From positions 17,696 through 81,695 of the forward strand of contig PKYN01000019.1 of assembly GCA_003132665.1 (NCBI GenBank): a stretch of 64,000 nucleotides of DNA, in the 5' to 3' direction. Positions 52,208 through 60,379 of this stretch are shown piece after piece; within the stretch, counting starts at the first letter, position 1; every line of letters starts with the position of its first letter. The DNA comes from Actinomycetota bacterium (lineage in GTDB: Bacteria > Actinomycetota > Thermoleophilia > Gaiellales > Gaiellaceae). The notes beneath the pieces are model-generated. The model was not told the DNA's origin. It did no database searches and saw nothing but the letters and a program-made list of their open reading frames with translations. A program made the translations under genes and the position numbers.

Positions 52208-53502
52208 CGCGCCCTCCCGAGCGGGAGCGGAGCGCGGCGCGTACCCTGGCAGCGGCCGCGCGCGTGGAGCTCCACCTCGGCGCCGAAGACGCGCAGCGCG
52301 CTCTCGACCAGGCGCGCGGCGCCGTCGGGATGGCGGCAGGCGCCGCGACCCTTCACCTGTCCGAGCCAGCGCTTCAGTTGGGCAGGCGCGCCGGCGGCAT
52401 CCCGGCCGCCGCGAGCGAGGCGCTCGAAGGCGCCCGCTATTGCGTCGAGTCCGTGCACACATGGGCCACACTGGCCTGCGCTCTCGTCAGCCAGATAGCG
52501 GATGACGTGCGCACTCTCGACGAGGCCGCAGGCGCTCCGCGGCAGCGCGAAGATGGCGCGCGCGCCGAGCGAGGCGCCCGCCGAAGCGAGGTCGGCGTCG
52601 ATCAGCCTCAGGCGAAGCGCCTGCTCCGCCGCGACCCAGGTGCCGAAGTAGCCACCAACCAGAAGCGCCGTGAGCGACTCCGGGGGCCCGACGGCCCAAG
52701 CGAGTAGGTCGGCGACCGGCAGGCCGAGCGGCACCTCGTACACACCGGGGCGAGCGACGGCACCGCCGACTGTGACGAGCGCGCTGCCCGGCTCCGCAGC
52801 GGTCCCGATCGAGCGGAACCAGCGCGGGCCGAAGCGGGAGATGAGCGCCAAATGGGCGAGCGTCTCGACGTTCTGGACTAGCGTCGGCGCGCCCCCGACG
52901 CCGCGTTCGAACGGTCGTGGCGGCGTGAGGGTGGGCGTGGCCGGGCCGCCGTTGAGCGAGTGGATGATCGCCGTCTCCTCGCCGGCAACGAACCCGTCCG
53001 GCACGCGGGCCACCCGGATCTGGATCCGGTCGATGTCGTGGCGCTCGCGCTCGGCCAGCGCCGCCCTCATGACCGCGATCTCGTGGGTGGCGCCCGCCGC
53101 AAACGCGACGATCGCCGTGCGTGCGCCGACCGCACCGGCTGCGAGCGCGACTCCATCGAGGACGAGGTGGGGCGTATGGCGCAGGAGCGCCTTGTCCTTG
53201 TCGCTCACCGGCTCGCCCTCGACGCCGTTCCCGACGACGACCGGGCGCGCGTGCGCATCGGCGACCGCGCGCAGCTTGCGAGCCGTGGCGAAACCGGCGC
53301 CGCCACGGCCGGTGAGCCCCGCCGCAGCCACGAGCTCGATCAACTCTCCGGAACGAGAACGGCCGGCGGTCTGGCGGTCGGCCCCGTAGCGGTCGAAGTG
53401 CTCCTCAAGTGACAGCGGGCGATCGGCGAGCGCGCCGGCGAGGAGTCGCGGCAGCTCGGCGGCAGCCGCGGTGGGCGGGGCGAGCTCGGTTGAGCTGCTC
53501 AT
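52204..53502 (-). CDS. NuoF-like NADH-binding flavoprotein with Fe-S domain
   Basis: A 432-residue relative of the complex I NADH-binding subunit. FMN/NADH region: LTGRGGAGFATARKLRAVAD near residue 62, VGNGVEGEPVSDKDKALL near 88 and DGFVAGEETAIIHSLNGGPA near 168. SLBB domain near 240-290 (ALVTVGGAVARPGVYEVPLG). Fe-S domain near 340: SAGQCGPCVHGLDAI and RGACRHPDGAARL. The first cysteine of the usual SCGxCxPC signature is alanine, so the cluster may be incomplete or three-iron. No Nuo partners are nearby; it pairs instead with a ferredoxin and a heme membrane protein. Confidence 0.88.
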   Translation of the reverse strand: MSSSTELAPPTAAAAELPRLLAGALADRPLSLEEHFDRYGADRQTAGRSRSGELIELVAAAGLTGRGGAGFATARKLRAVADAHARPVVVGNGVEGEPVSDKDKALLRHTPHLVLDGVALAAGAVGARTAIVAFAAGATHEIAVMRAALAERERHDIDRIQIRVARVPDGFVAGEETAIIHSLNGGPATPTLTPPRPFERGVGGAPTLVQNVETLAHLALISRFGPRWFRSIGTAAEPGSALVTVGGAVARPGVYEVPLGLPVADLLAWAVGPPESLTALLVGGYFGTWVAAEQALRLRLIDADLASAGASLGARAIFALPRSACGLVESAHVIRYLADESAGQCGPCVHGLDAIAGAFERLARGGRDAAGAPAQLKRWLGQVKGRGACRHPDGAARLVESALRVFGAEVELHARGRCQGTRRAPLPLGRAR

Positions 53503-53507
53503 TCGCT

Positions 53508-54608
53508 CTATCCTCGACCCGCGACGCCGTGGATCGTTCCGCTGACTGTTCCGGCGTTGGGGTCGATCTGGAGGTCGAGTAGGAAGCGGCGCGTCGCTCC
53601 GTTCCCGGTTTTAACCTGCGTCAGGATGCGCTGGCCTTGCAGTCCGACGACGCTGCCCGAGTACCACGAGCCGGAGCCGGCCGGAAGGAGGCCGACCACG
53701 TTGTCGACCATATTTACGCCGCCGCCCGCGATCGGAACACCACGCAAAGCGACGTGCACACGCCCCGTGAAGACACCGTGCGCGGTAGCGTCGATCGTGA
53801 TCACAACCAGCCCGTCGCTCTGAGCGTTGTCCACGATCCGGCCCCGAAGCGGCGTGCTGAAGACGCCCGTCGGTAACGGGGGCTCCGCGGTGGTCGTTTG
53901 TGGCGTCTTGCTGCCCGTCGTCACGACGCCTGTTCTGAGCAACCGCGCCGGGGTGCCCGCACGGGCCGCCCAACCGCGGCTCAGCGGGCCGCTGTTCGCC
54001 CAGACGAGCAGAGCTAGCGGTACCGTGAACGCTGCAAGACCGGCGCCGGCGCGCACCCAAGCCGCGCCGTCGCGCGCCGCCCAGACCCGCCAGAGCACGG
54101 CCGCGCCGACCGCGCCGGTGCAGCCGATCGAGAGGAGCTGCAACCAGCTCGAGCGGGCGTCGCTTCCGGTCCCGAGCGTGTGCATGAGAGCAATCGGCCA
54201 GGAGATGTAGGCGAACCAGTGCACCACGCGCCACCCTTTGAAGCCGATGCGGGCCCGCAGCAGGCTCGTTACGACAAGCGCAAGCAGTAGGTCGAATGCA
54301 ACGGCGCCGAGACCGAGCCACACGGGGCGGTAGGGCGAGCGGAAGGGGACGACAGCGTCGAGCAGCCCGATCGGCGCGAAGCCGTCAAGCACGGCCGTGA
54401 CGACGTGTACGGCGACGAAGAGGATCGAGAGCAGCGTGAGGTTGCGATGGAGGCCGGTGACGAGGAAGCGCGGCCAGTGCTCGCGGCTCCAGCGCGTCGA
54501 GCCAGCTACGCCAGAAACGATCCCGCCGGTGAGCAGGAGCAGCGCGACGACGCCCGTTCCGCGCGTGAGAAACCAGAGTTCCTTTCCATTGCTCGCCGCG
54601 AGAAGCAT
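53508..54608 (-). CDS. Ferric-reductase-like heme b membrane protein with extracytoplasmic domain
   Basis: A 366-residue membrane protein. Six helices in residues 10-215 carry paired histidines for two b-type hemes (TGLHRNLTLL and VAVHVVTAVL; RVVHWFAYIS and ALMHTLGTGS), as in ferric reductase-like transmembrane domains. A helix near 205 leads to an extracytoplasmic beta-rich domain of about 130 residues (DGLVVITIDATAHGVFTGRV, VALRGVPIAGGGVNMVDNVV). It probably moves electrons from the cytoplasmic flavoprotein or ferredoxin to the outside. ATG 54608 lies just after the ApbE stop; the longer frame upstream is inside apbE. Confidence 0.83.
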   Translation of the reverse strand: MLLAASNGKELWFLTRGTGVVALLLLTGGIVSGVAGSTRWSREHWPRFLVTGLHRNLTLLSILFVAVHVVTAVLDGFAPIGLLDAVVPFRSPYRPVWLGLGAVAFDLLLALVVTSLLRARIGFKGWRVVHWFAYISWPIALMHTLGTGSDARSSWLQLLSIGCTGAVGAAVLWRVWAARDGAAWVRAGAGLAAFTVPLALLVWANSGPLSRGWAARAGTPARLLRTGVVTTGSKTPQTTTAEPPLPTGVFSTPLRGRIVDNAQSDGLVVITIDATAHGVFTGRVHVALRGVPIAGGGVNMVDNVVGLLPAGSGSWYSGSVVGLQGQRILTQVKTGNGATRRFLLDLQIDPNAGTVSGTIHGVAGRG

Positions 54609-54610
54609 CG

Positions 54611-55534
54611 TTACGCGGCCTGCGCGGGCCAGCCCCCGGCGCCGCTTGCGTGGCCCGAAGTGTGGACGAGGCGCGCCGAAAGCCCGCGCGCCGAAAGCCA
54701 CGCGGGCGCCTCGTCGCCAAGGATCACGGCGGCGGTGCTTGCGATGTTCGCATCGACGCAGGAGCCGGCCGCGACGGTCACCGTTCGCCACGGCGTCGCG
54801 GCGGGCCGGCCGCTGCGCGGGTCGATGATGTGGTGGAGCTCCGGTGCGCCGGCGCGCCAGCGCCTGACAACAGTTCCGGAGGTAGCAAGACCACCCTCGT
54901 GAATCGCCACCGACGGCCCGGGCCCGTTGAGCGGAGCCGCGTGGTCGTCGGCGAGGCGGATCGCCCAACCCCCGAGGGGTGGGGCTCCGGCGACCGCGAC
55001 GTCGCCGCCGAGTGAGACAAGTACGCCACTGCCGGTCGCCGCGGCCGCCGCGGCCGCGGCGCGGTCGGCTGCGAGCGCCTTCGCGGTCGCGCCGAGGTCG
55101 AGCTCGACGCCGGGCGGGACGGTGACGGTGTGAGCAGTCGCGTCGAGGCGCACCTGCCGCCAGCCCGGGACGGAGTCAAAGCGGGCGCGGAACAGCGCGC
55201 CGTCGCGGTCGCGGACGAGCTCGAAGTCGCGGTCGTAGCCGGCCAGACGCAGCGTCCGCCCGACTGTCGGGTCGACAATTCCATCGGTGAGCTCGGCCGC
55301 GCGCAGCGCGACCGTGATCGCCTCGAACAGAGTTTCTCCCACCCGCACAGTCGTACCCACGGCGGCGTTCAGCCGCACGAGCTCCGCGTCGTCGCGAAAG
55401 CGGCTGCAGGCCCGGTTGATGTCGGCGAGTACGTCTTCGAGCACGCCGCGCGCGTCTTCGAGCGCGGCCGGCTCAGTCACGCAGATCGAGGCGGTCGAGC
55501 CGAGCGCCGGGAAAGCGGCGGAGGCTAAGTTCAC
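54611..55534 (-). CDS. apbE: FAD:protein FMN transferase (ApbE)
   Basis: A 307-residue flavin transferase that attaches FMN to a threonine of partner proteins outside the membrane. Motifs: FPALGSTASICVTEP at the start, GIVDPTVGRTLRLAGYD near 85, LDLGATAKALAADRAAA near 145, VLVSLGGDVAVAGAPP near 172, and ELHHIIDPRSGRPAATPWRT near 228. No clear signal peptide. In this operon no partner with a canonical FMN_bind domain is evident, so its target must be the membrane protein beside it or a protein elsewhere. Its start overlaps the upstream stop (ATGA). Confidence 0.9.
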   Translation of the reverse strand: MNLASAAFPALGSTASICVTEPAALEDARGVLEDVLADINRACSRFRDDAELVRLNAAVGTTVRVGETLFEAITVALRAAELTDGIVDPTVGRTLRLAGYDRDFELVRDRDGALFRARFDSVPGWRQVRLDATAHTVTVPPGVELDLGATAKALAADRAAAAAAAATGSGVLVSLGGDVAVAGAPPLGGWAIRLADDHAAPLNGPGPSVAIHEGGLATSGTVVRRWRAGAPELHHIIDPRSGRPAATPWRTVTVAAGSCVDANIASTAAVILGDEAPAWLSARGLSARLVHTSGHASGAGGWPAQAA

Positions 55535-55851
55535 GATCCTCCCGAAACGACGACGGGCGGCTGTTGAGTCGGCGCGGGCGCCTGACTCGAAGCGAGCGGC
55601 GGGGCCGATGCGGAACCCGGCTCGCTGGGCAGAGCCGGTGGCGGCGGGGTCGAAGAGTGAATAGTGGAGGAGTGAACCGCGACGTGAACCGGGCGCACGC
55701 TCTTGTGGCCGGGCGTCGAGCGTGCGGCAACCGCAGAGAAGAGAGCCGCGAGCGCCGCGGTCGAAAGCGTGGCGATCCTCGTCACCCGCTTGAGCCGTCG
55801 CAGCCCGGCCGTCCGGATCTTGGCGCGTTCGCGCAGAGTGGGATCGTTCAT
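55531..55851 (-). CDS. Small single-helix membrane protein with Pro/Ser-rich tail
   Basis: A 106-residue protein with a basic N terminus (RERAKIRTAGLRRLKRVTRI), one helix (ATLSTAALAALFSAVAA) and a low-complexity Pro/Ser/Ala tail outside (STPPPPALPSEPGSASAPPL, QAPAPTQQPPVVVSGGS). I recognise no family. Its overlap with apbE (ATGA) and its place in the redox operon suggest a structural or tethering part of the electron-transfer system. It lacks the threonine motif that ApbE normally flavinylates. Confidence 0.7.
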   Translation of the reverse strand: MNDPTLRERAKIRTAGLRRLKRVTRIATLSTAALAALFSAVAARSTPGHKSVRPVHVAVHSSTIHSSTPPPPALPSEPGSASAPPLASSQAPAPTQQPPVVVSGGS

Positions 55852-55908
55852 GGCCCTTAGTCCAGCAGCTCGAGATGAGCCACCGATGAGAGCGCTCTGA
55901 GAGGAATG

Positions 55909-57282
55909 TTAAAGCTGGCTGGCCGTTGGAATAGCGGCTGGCACGGCGATCCAGACATCGGTGCCCGCGCCCACACTGCTCGCTACGTGCGCTGCGCCGC
56001 CGTGAGCCCGTGCGATCAGGTCGACGATCGATAGGCCGAGACCTGAGCCGCCGCGGCTGCGTGCGTCGTCGGCGCGGCTGAAACGGTCGAATGCCCGTGC
56101 CTCGAACTGCTGTGGGAACCCCGGGCCTTCGTCGTGAACATGAAGCTCGACGAGAGCCCCATGCGTATGGGCGGACAGCTCGATCGGGCCTGCGCCGTGC
56201 ACGAGCGCGTTGTCGACGAGGTTGCCAAGCGCCTGCTCGAGTTGGCTTGCGTCGACGCTGACGACGAGTTCTTTCTCGCCGGCGACGACGATCTCGCGCC
56301 CGAGCTCCCGCGCCCGACCGGCGAACCGCGCCGCGACACGGCTCAGGAGTTCGGTTGCGAGCACCGGCTCGGACTGGATCGGCAGGTGACCCTGCTCGGA
56401 ACGGGCGATGAGCAGGAGATCCTCGGTCAGGCGGGTTAGCCGCTCGGTCTCCTCGACCGCGGAGCGGAGCGCATCCTCGAGCTCCTCGCGGGTGCGCGGT
56501 CGCCGCAGCGCAACCTCGAGCTCGATGCGCAGCAGCGCCAGCGGTGTGCGTAGCTCGTGGCTCGCGTCGGCCACGAAGCGACGCTCGTGCTCGAAGGCCG
56601 ATTGGAGCCGGTCGAGCATCCTGTTTAGCGTCTCGGCCAGGCGCGCGATCTCGTCCCGGGCTGCGGGCACGGGCAACCGGCGCCCGGGGGTTGAGGCGCT
56701 GATCGCGGCGGCGCGGTGGCGCATCGACTCCACCGGGCGTAGCGCCGCGGCAGCGAGACCATAGCCCGCGAGCGCGGCGAGCAGGAGAGCGATCGGACCG
56801 GCGACGGAGAACTCCACGAACAGCCGGTGCAGAGTCTCCTCGCGCGCCGTTAGCGAGGCGAGCAAGACGAGCGCGCGCGGCTGGTCGCCGACCGTCACGG
56901 GAACGGCGAGCAGACGCCAGTCGCCCGCACGGCCGGCGACCTGCGTCGTGTTTACGAGATCCGCCCCGGCTGTGACCCGGACGGCGGCAGCAGCGGAGAG
57001 GAGCGGCGGCAGTCCCGGCGGCGTCGAGCGCAGCACCGTGCCGTTGGCATAGAGGAGCTGAGCGAGCCGGGCTCCGGTAGCCGTGTCCGGGTCGATCAAG
57101 CTGCCGGTTAGGCTCACGTCGCGACCGGTCTCCCTGGCCTGCAAGCGTAGGCCCTGGTCGATCGAGGAGGCAAGAGCGTGGCCGACCCGCACGTACACGA
57201 ACACCGCCATCGCCACCAGGACGACGGCCATCACCGTCGCGAAGACGAGCGTCAGCCGCAACCGCAACGGCAGACGGCTCAC
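55909..57282 (-). CDS. Sensor histidine kinase with HAMP domain
   Basis: A 457-residue membrane kinase. Helix 1 near 10-32 (LTLVFATVMAVVLVAMAVFV), an extracytoplasmic sensor of about 130 residues, helix 2 near 165 (VAGPIALLLAALAGYGLAAA), a HAMP domain (ALRPVESMRHRAAAISA), H-box FVADASHELRTPLALLRIEL, N-box LGNLVDNALVHGAG, G1 VHDEGPGFP and G2 GGSGLGLSIVDLIARAHGG. GTG 57282 is preferred over TTG 57312 because GGGAG lies eight bases upstream. With the OmpR-type regulator it forms a pair that heads and probably controls the redox operon. Confidence 0.9.
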   Translation of the reverse strand: MSRLPLRLRLTLVFATVMAVVLVAMAVFVYVRVGHALASSIDQGLRLQARETGRDVSLTGSLIDPDTATGARLAQLLYANGTVLRSTPPGLPPLLSAAAAVRVTAGADLVNTTQVAGRAGDWRLLAVPVTVGDQPRALVLLASLTAREETLHRLFVEFSVAGPIALLLAALAGYGLAAAALRPVESMRHRAAAISASTPGRRLPVPAARDEIARLAETLNRMLDRLQSAFEHERRFVADASHELRTPLALLRIELEVALRRPRTREELEDALRSAVEETERLTRLTEDLLLIARSEQGHLPIQSEPVLATELLSRVAARFAGRARELGREIVVAGEKELVVSVDASQLEQALGNLVDNALVHGAGPIELSAHTHGALVELHVHDEGPGFPQQFEARAFDRFSRADDARSRGGSGLGLSIVDLIARAHGGAAHVASSVGAGTDVWIAVPAAIPTASQL

Positions 57283-57382
57283 GGCCTCAGCTCCCGATCG
57301 CTGTTCTGGCAACCGGACATTTCAGGTGAAAGCACGGACGCAATCCGTGCCGCCTGAGGACGGCATCGCAAGCGGTGTCTCA

Positions 57383-58057
57383 TCAGCCGTCCTCGCGCAG
57401 CCGGTAGCCGACGTGGCGCACCGTCTGGATCGAGTCACGCCCGAACGGCCGGTCGACCTTCTCACGCAAGTAGCGAATGTAGACGTCGACAACGTTGGAG
57501 CGCACCTCGAACGCCATATCCCAGGCGCCTTCGAGCAGCTGAGCGCGGCTAAGCGTCTGCCCCGGTCGACGCATGAGGAGCTCTAGCAGCGCGAACTCGC
57601 GTGCCGAAAGATCGAGCTCCACGTCGCCGCACCAGGCGCGGTGGGCCGCCGGATCTAGGCGCAGGTCGCCGACTTGGAGCGTGACCGGCCGCTCCTGTGG
57701 CGCCCGCCGCGTGAGCGCGCGCAGGCGTGCAACGAGCTCCGAGAACGAGAACGGCTTGACGAGGTAGTCATCCGCACCGGTGTCGAGACCGGCCACTCGG
57801 TCGGAGACCGCGTCGCGCGCGGTCAGGATCAACACCGGAGTCCATACCTCGCTCGCGCGCATCTGCCGGCAGGTCTCAAGCCCGTCCAGGCCGGGCAGCA
57901 TGATGTCGAGGATCACGATGTCGTACGGGGTCGCCCGCACCATCCAGAGCGCATCCTCGCCGCGTCCGGCAACGTCGACGGCGTGACCCTCCTCGCGCAG
58001 GCCGCGCGCGAGCAGCTCGGCCATCTTGATCTCATCCTCCACCACGAGCACGCGCAT
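57383..58057 (-). CDS. OmpR/PhoB-family response regulator
   Basis: A 224-residue regulator. Receiver: MRVLVVEDEIKMAELLARGL, acceptor aspartate in IVILDIMLPGLDGLET, switch threonine in VLILTARDAVSDRV, lysine in DDYLVKPFSFSELVARLRAL. C-terminal winged helix: LDLSAREFALLELLMRRPGQ, then AFEVRSNVVDVYIRYLREKV. ATG 58057 is chosen; a GTG two codons upstream is possible. It is the first gene of the redox operon, followed by its kinase. A dyad GCAAATG/CATTTGC about 100 bp upstream may be its own binding site. Confidence 0.92.
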   Translation of the reverse strand: MRVLVVEDEIKMAELLARGLREEGHAVDVAGRGEDALWMVRATPYDIVILDIMLPGLDGLETCRQMRASEVWTPVLILTARDAVSDRVAGLDTGADDYLVKPFSFSELVARLRALTRRAPQERPVTLQVGDLRLDPAAHRAWCGDVELDLSAREFALLELLMRRPGQTLSRAQLLEGAWDMAFEVRSNVVDVYIRYLREKVDRPFGRDSIQTVRHVGYRLREDG

Positions 58058-58157
58058 GACCACATTCTCGCGCGCGGATGAGCCGTGAGCGACGGTCTTT
58101 CATCGTGTTGTTCGGGCACAAATCCGGAACTCGTGCCCAAATCGCCTCCAATCGTCC

Positions 58158-58176
58158 GCAAATGGCGGGCATTTGC
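58158..58176. promoter_or_regulatory. Dyad upstream of the redox-operon regulator
   Basis: GCAAATG and CATTTGC flank a five-base centre about 100 bp upstream of the response-regulator start. Its place in the promoter region makes it a candidate operator. Confidence 0.4.
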
Positions 58177-58196
58177 GACCGGAACCTCGATAGACC

Positions 58197-58240
58197 GAGA
58201 GCGCCGGTTTCCGCTTAGCCATGCGGTTTCCGGCGCTCTC
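58197..58240. repeat. Large hairpin next to the tRNA-Val fragment
   Basis: GAGAGCGCCGG (58197-58207) pairs perfectly with CCGGCGCTCTC (58230-58240) around a 22-base loop that itself contains CCGC/GCGG. It lies 20 bp before the tRNA-derived repeat, close to the presumed end of the island. Confidence 0.65.
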
Positions 58241-58259
58241 TGATCCGTTCTCACGACCC

Positions 58260-58303
58260 GCCTTACAAGCAGGAGGTCGCTGGTTCGATACCGGCACCGC
58301 CCA
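58260..58303 (+). repeat. Copy of the 3' 44 bp of tRNA-Val (att-like)
   Basis: This stretch matches 51664-51707 at 43 of 44 positions, from the anticodon stem and loop to the discriminator base, in the same orientation. The 5' half of a tRNA is absent. It is not a functional tRNA. Such 3'-end copies usually mark the far end of an element that entered at the tRNA gene. Confidence 0.9.
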
Positions 58304-58657
58304 TTCTCGCTTCCTCGGCCGGCGAATCCGTACGGCCAGGCGCGACTGGCCTCCCGGATTCGCCTGACACCGCCGAGCGCACTTCGCTCTGCGGGTCTGT
58401 GTGAGTCGACACTATCCCCTCCGGCGAAGCACGCTCAGCGGCGCCCCGAGAAACCGAGAAGTCGCCCGCTTCGAATCCGCCTAGCTCCATCTTTACCGCC
58501 AGAGGTTCGTCTCCCGCCGAAGGCATGGCGACTCCCGGCGTGAGGAACATAGGGCACCTAGGCGATGGAGTGTTCTGAGCCGCGCCCGTCATGTAGCGCA
58601 TCGATACAACAGGCCAGCAGCCGGTCAGCCCGCTTGCGGCGCTTGGCAAATGCAGGA
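58304..58657. other. Intergenic region without recognisable feature
   Basis: This 354-bp stretch lies between the tRNA-Val fragment and the upstream region of the first glycoside hydrolase. The minus-strand open frame here reads into the tRNA copy and is not gene-like. Confidence 0.5.
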
Positions 58658-58731
58658 TTTACGCGCTTTTTACGTCTGGATGCCCCTCTGCGATGGCGAC
58701 GCCTCTGGGGCGTCCGGTACCCTGAGCGACC
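58658..58731 (+). promoter_or_regulatory. Duplicated 74-bp upstream region, copy 1
   Basis: It closely matches 60306-60379 and ends directly at the ATG. No ribosome site is visible; TACCCT lies about ten bases before the ATG, so the mRNA may be leaderless. Conservation between the tandem copies suggests promoter function. Confidence 0.45.
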
Positions 58732-60228
58732 ATGCGCCAGCTTGTTCGAGGATGTTTCATTCTCCTCGCCGCGACGGTCGTTTTGACGGCCAGTGCCTCA
58801 GGGGCACGGAAGGTGGCGACGATCAAGGCGGCTTCGGGTGCGCTAGAGACCGGCGTCGGTTTCGACGACAAGCTCCCCTCGGCCGGCTATACGACGCAGT
58901 TCGAGCGCATCCGCGCGGCCGGCGCGAAGTACGTCCAAATCCGCATGTACTGGTCCACCGTCGCCCCACCGGGTTCCAAGAAACCCAGTGGGTTCCAGCC
59001 CGCCGATCCCGCCGATCCCAAATACCGCTGGAGCGGTTACGACAATATGGTTCAAGAAGCTGCAGCGGCCGGTCTCAAGCCGATCCTGGCTATCACGAAA
59101 GCTCCGCGCTGGGCGGAGGGCTCCTTCAGCGGGTCGGAGGACGACGGGGCCTTTAAACCCAGTCCAAGCGCGTTCGCGCAGTTCCTGACAGCAGCGGGGC
59201 AGCGCTACAGCGGGAGCTTCCAGGGCCTACCCAGGGTGCAGTACTGGGCGATCTGGAACGAGCCCAACTACAGCTTCTACTTGAGTCCCCAAAACGCAAG
59301 TAAGAAGTCATTCGCTCCGGTCTCGTATCGCTCGATGCTGAACGCCGCAGCCGATGCGTTGCATGCGGTCAATTCCGGCAACATCGTCATCGGTGGAGAG
59401 ACGGGGCCGTTCGGCGTTGCGAGCACGAGCGGCGCCAACTCCAACACTATGCCGCTCGTCTTCATGGAGAAGGTGCTCTGCGTCGGCGAGAAGAGAGTTC
59501 GCAACAAGATCGTCTACAGGTCAGCGTGCAATACGAAGACGAAGGTCGATGTTTGGTCGCACCATCCCTACACCCAGGGCGGCCCGACGACCAAAGCCAA
59601 GGTTCACGGCAACGCGTCCCTCGGCAACATGAGCGAGATGCGAGCGGTGCTGAACGCCGCTCTCACGGTAAACCACGTCGTCTCCCGGCAGAAGGTCCGC
59701 CTCTGGGTCACAGAGATCAGCTGGGACTCGAAGCCACCCGATCCAAAGGCCGTCCCGATCGCGCTCGAGACGCGCTGGGTCGCAGAGATGCTCTACCGGA
59801 TGTGGGGCTCCGGGGTGTCGCTCGTCAACTGGTACATCCTTCGCGACCAGCCACTCGAGTCGTCTCTCTACCAGTCCGGTCTCTATTACGCCGGCTCCAG
59901 CATCTCGTCGGATCGCGCCAAGTCGGTGCTGCGCGCCTTCCGCTTCCCCTTCGTCGCTTTTCAGAATAAGACGGTCGTGCAGCTCTGGGGTCGAACGCCC
60001 ACCAGCAGCGCGGGCAACGTCCTGATCGAGCGCAAGTCCGGCAGCAAGTGGAAGCGAGTCAAGACGCTCAAGGCCAACGGCTCCGGCATCTTCAAGGCTT
60101 CGATCCCCAAGCCGGCGAGCACCGTCTTGTTCAGAGCTCGCCTGGCCAACGGCAGCGATCAGTCCGCCGAGTTCTCGCTGAAGACTCCCAAGCATCCCTG
60201 GAAGGGCTGCGTCTGGGGAACCTGCTAG
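58732..60228 (+). CDS. Secreted glycoside hydrolase (clan GH-A, GH5/GH39-like), copy 1
   Basis: A 498-residue exported enzyme with signal peptide ILLAATVVLTASASGA. The catalytic TIM barrel covers about 35-400: GVGFDDKLPSAGYTTQFERI, YVQIRMYWSTVAPPGS, KPILAITKAPRWAEG, acid/base glutamate in WAIWNEPNY near 180, and nucleophile glutamate in VRLWVTEISWDS near 325. A C-terminal beta domain (VVQLWGRTP, KWKRVKTLKANGSGIFKASI) ends KGCVWGTC. It likely cleaves an exopolysaccharide or plant-type glycan; the bond is unknown. A tandem paralogue follows. Confidence 0.85.
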   Translation: MRQLVRGCFILLAATVVLTASASGARKVATIKAASGALETGVGFDDKLPSAGYTTQFERIRAAGAKYVQIRMYWSTVAPPGSKKPSGFQPADPADPKYRWSGYDNMVQEAAAAGLKPILAITKAPRWAEGSFSGSEDDGAFKPSPSAFAQFLTAAGQRYSGSFQGLPRVQYWAIWNEPNYSFYLSPQNASKKSFAPVSYRSMLNAAADALHAVNSGNIVIGGETGPFGVASTSGANSNTMPLVFMEKVLCVGEKRVRNKIVYRSACNTKTKVDVWSHHPYTQGGPTTKAKVHGNASLGNMSEMRAVLNAALTVNHVVSRQKVRLWVTEISWDSKPPDPKAVPIALETRWVAEMLYRMWGSGVSLVNWYILRDQPLESSLYQSGLYYAGSSISSDRAKSVLRAFRFPFVAFQNKTVVQLWGRTPTSSAGNVLIERKSGSKWKRVKTLKANGSGIFKASIPKPASTVLFRARLANGSDQSAEFSLKTPKHPWKGCVWGTC

Positions 60229-60305
60229 AGCCCGCCTGAAACCCTGGTGAATTGCGTCGTAACGAGCCGGCGCCTCAGCCGCGCGCAACGTGCGGACGCC
60301 CAGGT

Positions 60306-60379
60306 TTTACGCGCGTTTTACGTCTGAATACCCCTTCTCTGTGGCGACGCTTCGGAGGCTTCGTGTACCCTGGGCGACC
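60306..60379 (+). promoter_or_regulatory. Duplicated 74-bp upstream region, copy 2
   Basis: This is the second copy of the 74-bp segment, ending at the ATG of the second hydrolase, with the same TACCCT about ten bases before the start and no ribosome site. Confidence 0.45.

Noticed and set aside
58263-58649. 128-codon minus-strand frame ending GAGIEPATSCL
   Set aside because: The frame ends inside the tRNA-Val copy, has no ribosome site and shows no domain.
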